From NCBI GenBank assembly GCA_002779065.1, contig PEXL01000032.1:957-12672 (forward strand): 11,716 bases of DNA. Reading direction: 5' to 3'. The notes below the pieces were generated by a model that worked only from the letters and a program-made list of their open reading frames with translations, ran no database searches and was not told the DNA's origin. This DNA comes from Candidatus Diapherotrites archaeon CG08_land_8_20_14_0_20_34_12. GTDB lineage: Archaea > Iainarchaeota > Iainarchaeia > Iainarchaeales > 0-14-0-20-34-12. Shown here one piece after another: positions 7,458 through 11,716 of this stretch. A program made the position numbers and the translations under genes. Positions within the stretch are counted from its first letter, which is position 1. Each line of letters opens with the position of its first letter.

Positions 7458-7501
7458 CAGAAATTAAAAAATTAAAAAACAGAATGGATTGCTCCATTCT
7501 G
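7458..7501 (-). terminator. Hairpin plus T-tract terminator of the zinc-ribbon gene
   Basis: A perfect 9-bp stem (CAGAATGGA with TCCATTCTG, 7480-7488 and 7493-7501) with a 4-base loop lies 41 bases after the zinc-ribbon stop codon. On the minus strand it is followed by TTTTTTAATTTTTTAATTTC. This is a textbook intrinsic terminator. The rest of the 7314-7542 gap is A/T-rich, with a repeated AGAAATTAAAAAA (7430-7442 and 7459-7471), and holds no other recognisable element. Confidence 0.72.
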
Positions 7502-7542
7502 CAACCTAATACTTAAATTATTCCTTACTAATTGCTTAGTAT

Positions 7543-7695
7543 TTAATAACTCTTTCTTGGTTTCTTGTGTTTTTGGTAACAATCCCTGCAATATACAGCT
7601 CTTCCATCTTGTGGTTCGAAAGGAACTTCTGTTTCCTTTCCACAATCTGTACAAACTGCTTTATGCATGGTTCTTGGTCCCATATTGAAAGCCAT
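7543..7695 (-). CDS. 50-aa CxxC-x17-CxxC zinc-ribbon protein
   Basis: A complete small gene from ATG at 7695 to TAA at 7543-7545. The protein begins MAFNMGPRTMHKAVCTDCGK and has CTDC and CRDC separated by exactly 17 residues, followed by a basic tail (QKHKKPRKSY). This matches the CxxC-x17-CxxC zinc-ribbon family found in archaea and candidate-phylum bacteria. Four cysteines should bind one zinc, and the basic tail suggests nucleic-acid contact; the function is unknown. GGAGTGA, a near-perfect archaeal Shine-Dalgarno, ends 6 bases before the ATG, and a strong terminator follows the stop. Two longer open frames overlapping on the same strand (7472-7654, 7536-7748) lack these signals and encode nothing recognisable; they are shadows of this gene. 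Confidence 0.85.
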   Translation of the reverse strand: MAFNMGPRTMHKAVCTDCGKETEVPFEPQDGRAVYCRDCYQKHKKPRKSY

Positions 7696-7701
7696 TTATG
7701 C

Positions 7702-7725
7702 TCACTCCTATTATTTTTATAAAAG
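7702..7725 (-). promoter_or_regulatory. TATA-like element and ribosome binding site of the zinc-ribbon gene
   Basis: On the minus strand CTTTTATAAAAAT (7713-7725) is followed by GGAGTGA (7702-7708) and, 6 bases on, the ATG. The Shine-Dalgarno sequence strongly supports this start. The TATA-like stretch is so close that it would give a leaderless RNA, so either the real promoter is further upstream or one of the two elements is fortuitous. Confidence 0.5.
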
Positions 7726-7749
7726 AATAGTTTGAACTTAAGAAGCACA

Positions 7750-7782
7750 AAAAACCAAAATAAAAATCGGTTAAATAAACCT
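7750..7782 (-). terminator. Weak terminator candidate after the OB-fold gene
   Basis: On the minus strand a 4-bp stem (GGTT/AACC, 7770-7782) is followed by ATTTTTATTTTGGTTTTTT. The T-tracts alone could end archaeal transcription. A second small stem, CCACA/TGTGG at 7816-7830, lies nearer the gene but has no T-tract. The rest of the 7696-7895 gap holds nothing I recognise. Confidence 0.35.
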
Positions 7783-7895
7783 GTTTTATTGCTCTACTTC
7801 AAACTTTTCTTCATGCCACATTATTTGTGGTAACTAAATCACTCGGTACTAATGTTTAAATAGGTTATTATTGGGGAATTTTTTGCCTTTTTTGC

Positions 7896-8180
7896 TTAAA
7901 GTATGGTTAATATCCCGAACTTGCCTGCGCTTACCTGAAGATTCCCGTTATACTCTGAAACCCATCCTTTTTCTATTTTTACCTTGCTTCCTTCCTCTAC
8001 CTTATCCACATCGTCATTCCAAAGCGTTAATGAAATCTCGCCAGTATCATCCTTTGCTGCACAGTTGCAGATTTTCCCACTGCTTCTCTCATTTGCAAAT
8101 TTCCTTACTTCCCCCTTAGATACTATTTCTAAAGTAATTTCATCAACTGCCATCTTTGCTTTTAAATCCTTTACTTGCAT
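7896..8180 (-). CDS. Small OB-fold single-stranded nucleic-acid-binding protein (RPA/SOSS-B-like)
   Basis: A 94-aa protein that is essentially one OB-fold. Strand-like segments run in the family order: ITLEIVSKGEVRKF, then GKICNCAAKDDTGEISLTLWNDDVDKVEEGSKVKIEKGWV, then NGNLQVSAGKFGIL. The D-x-T-G-x-I-x-L-x-L-W signature and the closing L-x-V-x-x-G-x-x-G are typical of archaeal RPA-like and SOSS-B/NABP-like proteins, which coat single-stranded DNA in repair and replication. The family's zinc-finger extension is absent, so this is the minimal form. It is transcribed alone. AAGGTAAGGGG lies just before the ATG as a possible ribosome binding site. An unusually elaborate array of inverted repeats lies upstream and probably controls it. 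RNA binding is possible instead of DNA. Confidence 0.82.
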   Translation of the reverse strand: MQVKDLKAKMAVDEITLEIVSKGEVRKFANERSSGKICNCAAKDDTGEISLTLWNDDVDKVEEGSKVKIEKGWVSEYNGNLQVSAGKFGILTIL

Positions 8181-8206
8181 TTTAATACCCCTTACCTTTT
8201 AACATA

Positions 8207-8294
8207 TATCAAAAGACATTAATCATGATATTTTTAAATGTCTTTTGATAGCTATCAAAGGACAATTTTATACAATTATTTTTATCCTTTGATA
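8207..8294. repeat. Four alternating TATCAAA(A/G)GA sites upstream of the OB-fold gene (probable operator array)
   Basis: Four copies alternate in orientation: A, TATCAAAAGACATT at 8207-8220 (+); B, its exact reverse complement at 8237-8250; C, TATCAAAGGACAAT at 8253-8266 (+); D, reverse complement of TATCAAAGGATAAA at 8281-8294. A and B form 14-bp perfect arms around a 16-base spacer. B and C together make a palindrome over 8239-8264 with a single mismatched pair and a perfect 16-bp core (8244-8259). The A-B spacer holds the TATA-like ATTTAAAAATA on the minus strand; the C-D spacer holds TGTATAAAATTG. A protein bound at A and B would block TBP/TFB. The array fills most of the gap between the copA stop and the OB-fold start. 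Confidence 0.75.
8226..8240 (-). promoter_or_regulatory. Candidate TATA box of the OB-fold gene between operator sites A and B
   Basis: Minus-strand CATTTAAAAATATCA lies 46-60 bases before the ATG at 8180. It would give a leader of about 25-30 bases carrying AAGGTAAGGGG. An alternative is GATATATG (8203-8210), which would make the RNA leaderless. Both overlap or are flanked by the repeat sites. Confidence 0.4.
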
Positions 8295-8325
8295 TAAAAT
8301 TCAAAGTTGTTACTGAATATTATTT

Positions 8326-8355
8326 GCGCAGAGTATAAAAATAAGTCTGCTGCGC
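8326..8355 (-). terminator. Stem-loop just after copA, possible transcript end
   Basis: GCGCAG (8326-8331) and CTGCGC (8350-8355) can form a 6-bp G-C-rich stem with an 18-base loop containing CTTATTTTTATAC, 2 bases past the copA stop codon. No T-tract follows the stem, so it may be a 3'-end-protecting structure rather than a terminator. Confidence 0.35.
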
Positions 8356-8357
8356 CT

Positions 8358-10526
8358 TCAGAGCTTCTCGTTTCTCAAAAGCACAGAATTAGTGACAACT
8401 GAAACACTGCTTAATGCCATTGCTCCGCCTGCCATTATTGGTGAAAGCAGGATTCCAAAAGAGTAGTAAAATAAGCCAGCAGCAATAGGGATTCCAATTA
8501 TATTATAGATAAGGGCCCAGAACATATTCTGTTTTATTTTATCCATTGTTTTTCTTCCAAGCTTTATTGCTCTTGCAACATCAACAGGGTCATTTTTCAT
8601 TAAAACTATGCTGCCTGTTTCCATAGCAATGTCTGTTCCGCTTGACATTACTATTCCAATATCTGCTTGAGCTAATGCTGGAGCGTCATTTATTCCGTCA
8701 CCAACCATTGCAACAACCTTGCCCCGATTCTGCAATTGCTTAACATATTCTGATTTCTGGTTTGGCATTACTTCAGCAAAGTAATTTTCTATGCCTGCTT
8801 GTTTCGAAATAGCGTTTGCTGTTCTTTTATTGTCCCCAGTAATCATCCACACATTTACGCCCATTTTCTTCAATTCTTTTACTGCATCAATGCTTGTTTC
8901 CTTCAAGATATCTGCTACCCCGATTATTCCTAATAGCTGTTTTTCAGAAAAGATCGCAATTGTGGTTTTTCCCTGATTCTGCAATTCTTCAATTTTACCT
9001 GAAGCTTCATTTATTTTTACTTTTTTATTTGCATAATTTATGCTTCCTAAAAATAATCTTTTTTTATCAATTAAGCCAGTAATTCCTTCCCCAGGAATTG
9101 CTTTAAATTCAGAAACTTTTCCGATTCTCAAATTTCTTTTTTTTGCTTCTGAAATTATTGCGGCAGCAAGTGAATGTTCGGAATTATTCTCAAGCGAAGC
9201 TGCAATTTCTAAAAGTTCATTTTCCTTAATTTTCCCTAAAGCAATAATATCCGTTACTTTTGGCTTTCCCTCAGTTAATGTTCCGGTTTTATCAAACACA
9301 ATCACATTTATTTTATGTGAAAGTTCTAATGCCTCTGCATTCTTTATCAGCAAGCCATTTTCCGCGCCTTTACCTGTTCCAACCATTATTGCCGTTGGGG
9401 TAGCTAAGCCCAATGCGCAAGGGCATGCAATTACTAAAACAGAAACAGTAGCCATCATTGCAAAAGAAAATTCTTTTGCAAAAATAAAGTACCACGATAA
9501 AAAAGTAATTATTGCAATCAAAATAATTACTGGAACAAATATTGCACTTATCTTATCTGCAAACCTTTGTATTGCAGCTTTAGATCCCTGGGCATCTTCC
9601 ACCAATTTTATTATTTGCGCCAAAACAGTATCTTGTCCAATTTTTACCGCTTTAAATTTTATTAACCCCTGCTGATTTATAGTTCCAGCAAATACCTTGC
9701 TGTTTTTTATTTTTTCAACAGGAATGCTTTCCCCAGTTAACATGCTTTCATCAACACTTGAATTTCCTGAAACAACAATGCCGTCAGTAGGAATCCTTTC
9801 TCCAGGTTTTGCGATTATTATATCCCCGAGAAGGATATCCCTTGCCTGAATTATAATTTCTTGCCCATTCCTTTCCACAAGAGCTGTTTTTGGGGATAAA
9901 TCCATCAATTTCCTTATTGCTTCACTTGCTTTTCCTTTTGCCATTGCTTCAAGATATTTTCCAAGTAAAACTAAAGTAATTAGAACAGCAGATGTTTCAA
10001 AGTATTGTTCATTCACAAGACCGAAAACTGCAGCTAAACTATAAAAATAAGCAGCGCTTGTCCCTACTGCAATCAAAGTATCCATTGAGGCTGTTTTATT
10101 CTTTAATGAACTCCATGCTCCCTGGTAAAATCTTAATCCTGCAATGAATTGTACTGGGGTAGCGAATATCAAAAGAATTAGCATCCTTGACGGCAACTCC
10201 ATCAAAAACATCCCAATAATCACAATTGGAATGCTAAGCAATGCACTGAAAATCAATGTTTTTTTTATGTCATTAACCTCTTTTTCCCTTATTTTTTTCT
10301 CCCTTTCAAGGTCTTCACCAATTCTCGCAGAATACCCCAATTTTTCTATATTTTCAATTATTTCCCTTTCAGATATCTTATTTTCATCAAATGTTATTGT
10401 GGCTTTTCCTGCTGCAAAATTGACATTAGCCGATTTTATTGCATCAATCTTCCCTAATTTATTCTGGATATTTGCCGCGCAAGAAGCACAATGCATTTTC
10501 CCAATTATTAAATTACTTTTTTTCAT
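8358..10526 (-). CDS. copA: Cu+-exporting P1B-type ATPase
   Basis: A 722-aa ATPase of normal CopA length with one N-terminal HMA domain (MHCASC, Cys13 and Cys16, about 5-70). It pumps Cu+ (possibly Ag+) out of the cytosol using ATP. Landmarks in order: actuator TGES (264-267), intramembrane CPC (368-370), phosphorylation motif D412-KTGT, GDGIND hinge (609-614), YN in TM7 (674-675) and M703-ALSS in TM8. CPC, YN and M-x2-SS are the Cu+-selecting set of subgroup P1B-1. The nucleotide-domain HP motif reads SEHSL, with serine in place of proline; the ATP-contacting histidine (451) is kept. The gene lies 55 bases after the double-HMA membrane protein, and AGGGGA sits 8 bases before its ATG, so the pair is probably one operon under the palindromic operator upstream. 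Confidence 0.95.
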   Translation of the reverse strand: MKKSNLIIGKMHCASCAANIQNKLGKIDAIKSANVNFAAGKATITFDENKISEREIIENIEKLGYSARIGEDLEREKKIREKEVNDIKKTLIFSALLSIPIVIIGMFLMELPSRMLILLIFATPVQFIAGLRFYQGAWSSLKNKTASMDTLIAVGTSAAYFYSLAAVFGLVNEQYFETSAVLITLVLLGKYLEAMAKGKASEAIRKLMDLSPKTALVERNGQEIIIQARDILLGDIIIAKPGERIPTDGIVVSGNSSVDESMLTGESIPVEKIKNSKVFAGTINQQGLIKFKAVKIGQDTVLAQIIKLVEDAQGSKAAIQRFADKISAIFVPVIILIAIITFLSWYFIFAKEFSFAMMATVSVLVIACPCALGLATPTAIMVGTGKGAENGLLIKNAEALELSHKINVIVFDKTGTLTEGKPKVTDIIALGKIKENELLEIAASLENNSEHSLAAAIISEAKKRNLRIGKVSEFKAIPGEGITGLIDKKRLFLGSINYANKKVKINEASGKIEELQNQGKTTIAIFSEKQLLGIIGVADILKETSIDAVKELKKMGVNVWMITGDNKRTANAISKQAGIENYFAEVMPNQKSEYVKQLQNRGKVVAMVGDGINDAPALAQADIGIVMSSGTDIAMETGSIVLMKNDPVDVARAIKLGRKTMDKIKQNMFWALIYNIIGIPIAAGLFYYSFGILLSPIMAGGAMALSSVSVVTNSVLLRNEKL

Positions 10527-10581
10527 CAGATTTTCCCCTATTTTATTATTTATTTAATAGTTTAATACTTCTTAATTTTAT

Positions 10582-11451
10582 TTATACCAATTTTGCAGGG
10601 TATGATTTGAATACTTCTAAATCCAATATTGCCTCTTTGCTTGTCTTTATTGGGTCAAAACTGACATCAAAGTAATTAGGAATTGAATATTTTACAGAAT
10701 TGACGCCGGCTATTTTTTTGATTTCTCCGGATATTAAAGATGCATGCCCTGAACATGGTATATTTACCATTAACCTTATTGTTTCAATACTGGTTTTGGT
10801 TTCATTTAAAGTAATAGCGCCAGTGGCAACATTTGATTTATTTGTGTTATTCAAATTTGCAGTTATCGGAGTTATATTCGCATTTATTGGTTCTATATTA
10901 GCTGTTATTGGGAATACTATAAACATCATTATCAAACTTACTGCAATTGTTGACCCATACATTAATACCAAGTAACCTTTCTTTCTTTTGATTCCATTCC
11001 ACGAAAGCAGACCATTGTTATTTAAGTAAAATATTGAAGATAAGGTAGCAAAGCATAATGAAAGTCCCACCATTAATGGAAAGAAAAGCGGATTCAATAA
11101 TAATGGCTTAAATAATTCTGTTGCAAAGGTTATTCCTAATATTGAAGCAGCTATGAATGCTATGCACCCTATATGAGGCAGAAGGCCATATACTAGGCCT
11201 TGCCTCAATGTATTTTTCTTGGAGGGAGTTTTTGGGTCTGTAGTTTCTACAGTATAACCTAAGCTATTTATTTCTTCTTCAATTTTTTTCTTTGAAATCT
11301 TCTCAGAATCAAAGGCTATTTTTGCATTTTCTTTTTCTAGATTTACTGAAACCTTTTCAATTCCTTCAAGTTCTGATAACCTCTCTTCTATCTTTTGCAC
11401 GCAGCTTTTGCAGTGCATCCCTTTTATTCCAATGTTAATCTCGCTTTTCAT
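10582..11451 (-). CDS. Membrane protein with a heavy-metal-associated domain at each end (probable copper handling)
   Basis: A 289-aa protein. Residues 1-70 form a canonical HMA domain (GMHCKSC, Cys14 and Cys17). Then come about three or four hydrophobic segments (about 86-180, including HIGCIAFIAASILG and LMVGLSLCFATLSSIFYL), an exported-looking linker with three heptads P-I-x-A-N-x-x (181-201), and a C-terminal HMA-like domain (about 222-289) whose metal loop is P-C233-S-G-H236 instead of CxxC. It precedes copA in one operon, so a role in receiving or passing Cu+ across the membrane is likely; the layout recalls MerT/HMA fusions. The frame could start at 11517, but those 22 extra codons would encode the promoter palindrome and TATA box. 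The ATG at 11451 has GTGATC, an archaeal Shine-Dalgarno, 5 bases upstream. Confidence 0.85.
   Translation of the reverse strand: MKSEINIGIKGMHCKSCVQKIEERLSELEGIEKVSVNLEKENAKIAFDSEKISKKKIEEEINSLGYTVETTDPKTPSKKNTLRQGLVYGLLPHIGCIAFIAASILGITFATELFKPLLLNPLFFPLMVGLSLCFATLSSIFYLNNNGLLSWNGIKRKKGYLVLMYGSTIAVSLIMMFIVFPITANIEPINANITPITANLNNTNKSNVATGAITLNETKTSIETIRLMVNIPCSGHASLISGEIKKIAGVNSVKYSIPNYFDVSFDPIKTSKEAILDLEVFKSYPAKLV
10849..10911 (-). repeat. Three tandem 7-residue repeats in the linker of the double-HMA protein
   Basis: The linker reads PITANIE, PINANIT, PITANLN: three 21-base units with conserved P-I-x-A-N-(I/L). Third-position bases differ between units, so the repeat is kept at protein level and is not a fresh duplication. 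Confidence 0.7.
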
Positions 11452-11463
11452 TTTTTGATCACT
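11452..11463 (-). promoter_or_regulatory. Short leader with Shine-Dalgarno for the copper operon
   Basis: Minus-strand CAGTGATCAAAAA precedes the ATG at 11451. GTGATC matches part of the archaeal Shine-Dalgarno consensus GGAGGTGATC at good spacing. A TATA box about 25 bases further upstream would start the RNA near 11464, leaving a leader of about 12 bases that includes this site. Confidence 0.55.
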
Positions 11464-11478
11464 GTAATGATTGTGTGC

Positions 11479-11517
11479 TGAAACCATATATATGAATTTA
11501 TGAAACCATGGTTTCAT
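11479..11517 (-). promoter_or_regulatory. Copper-operon promoter with TGAAACCAT operator sites flanking the TATA box
   Basis: An 18-bp perfect palindrome, ATGAAACCATGGTTTCAT, occupies 11500-11517. A third TGAAACCAT half-site is at 11479-11487, on the other side of the TATA-like TTCATATATATGG (11484-11496, minus strand). On the minus strand the two ATGGTTTCA copies are 22 bp apart, about two helical turns, so they face the same side. A dimeric regulator bound here would compete with TBP/TFB. The genes controlled (double-HMA protein and copA) suggest a copper-responsive repressor, which is not encoded in the window. Confidence 0.7.
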
Positions 11518-11552
11518 GTCTGAAATCGCATCTAAATGCCTTATTAAGACTT

Positions 11553-11716
11553 TTAACGCAAAGAAGTTCTTGGCATTTTCCTAATCCTTCTAGCTAAAGC
11601 GTTTTTTAATATAGGTTTAGTTAATTTTTTCCTGGTTTTTGGCAATAGTTTATTGACTACAGGAACTGCCATATGTAATGTTTCTCCAATTTCAATCCTT
11701 CCTGCAATATTTGCTT
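11553..11716 (-). CDS. C-terminus of a basic hypothetical protein (5' truncated by the window edge)
   Basis: The minus-strand frame is open from the window edge to TAA at 11553-11555 and gives 53 residues. It begins ANIAGRIEIGETLHMAVPVV and ends in a strongly basic stretch (LLPKTRKKLTK, ARRIRKMPRTSLR). The gene runs towards the copper operon, 101 bases upstream of it, with the operator between. The string NIAGRI and the basic character also occur in the 170-aa protein at 1089-1601. I do not recognise the family. The segment is short, so its coding status rests on the open frame, plausible composition and its position before a promoter. Confidence 0.5.
   Translation of the reverse strand, partial: ANIAGRIEIGETLHMAVPVVNKLLPKTRKKLTKPILKNALARRIRKMPRTSLR

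Noticed and set aside
7430..7471. Direct repeat AGAAATTAAAAAA as a functional repeat
   Set aside because: Low-complexity A/T sequence that forms the T-tract of the zinc-ribbon terminator on the minus strand.
7472..7748. Two overlapping minus-strand frames around the zinc-ribbon gene
   Set aside because: They are in the wrong frame, have no ribosome binding site, encode no recognisable domain, and one runs through the terminator hairpin.
7696..7895. Possible tRNA or small RNA gene in the gap after the OB-fold gene
   Set aside because: No cloverleaf, T-loop or conserved core found; only a short CCACA/TGTGG stem at 7816-7830.
8207..8294. Miniature transposable element with terminal inverted repeats
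   Set aside because: No target-site duplication is visible, and there are four regularly spaced sites rather than two ends. An operator array fits better, though a decayed element is not excluded.
9040..9675. Plus-strand 211-aa frame inside copA
   Set aside because: It lies entirely opposite the conserved copA core; its I/S/A/F-rich translation is typical of antisense to a membrane ATPase.
11452..11517. N-terminal extension of the double-HMA protein starting at 11517 (or at the ATG at 11487)
   Set aside because: These codons encode the 18-bp palindrome and the TATA element. The ATG at 11451 has a good Shine-Dalgarno and gives the normal start just before the HMA domain.
1..11716. CRISPR array, insertion sequence, integrase or attachment site
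   Set aside because: No regularly spaced repeats, transposase or integrase motifs, or tRNA-linked duplications were seen on either strand.

Overview
The window is AT-rich and densely coded, and it reads as chromosome of an archaeon, most likely a small-genome (DPANN, Woesearchaeota/Pacearchaeota-like) lineage. The signs are TATA/BRE-like promoter elements at leaderless distance from start codons, a short RPA/SOSS-B-type OB-fold protein, a CxxC-x17-CxxC zinc ribbon, and several small lineage-specific genes. No rRNA, tRNA or other phylogenetic marker is present, so the lineage is an inference. I see no CRISPR array, insertion sequence or phage module.

Layout. Left end (1-1601, + strand): the 3' end of a beta-rich, surface-type protein, a 96-aa four-cysteine orphan, and a 170-aa basic protein with a glycine-rich hydrophobic segment. 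From there to the right end all genes are on the minus strand. 1640-4193 holds a two-gene unit: a soluble PRC-MgtE_N-CBS protein, then an Nramp-superfamily transporter whose metal-site residues are non-canonical. Together they look like a Mg2+ (or other divalent cation) sensor and its carrier. 4280-6058 encodes a YgiQ-family radical SAM protein with a leaderless promoter. 6168-7313 encodes a lipoprotein with a duplicated four-cysteine module, followed by a hairpin/T-tract terminator. 7543-7695 is a 50-aa zinc ribbon, also followed by a hairpin/T-tract terminator. 7896-8180 is an OB-fold protein preceded by four alternating copies of a TATCAAA(A/G)GA motif. 8358-11451 is a copper operon: a membrane protein with a heavy-metal-associated (HMA) domain at each end, then the Cu+ P1B-ATPase CopA. 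Its promoter carries TGAAACCAT operator half-sites on both sides of the TATA element. The right edge (11553-11716) holds the C-terminus of another basic protein.

The coherent theme is metal homeostasis: a Cu+ efflux operon with a likely metal- or stress-responsive operator, and a divalent-cation importer paired with a separated MgtE-type sensor. The most interesting non-coding signals are the two operator arrays, at 8207-8294 and 11479-11517. No intergenic stretch exceeds 300 bases; the largest (7314-7542, 7696-7895, 8181-8357) are described in the feature list.
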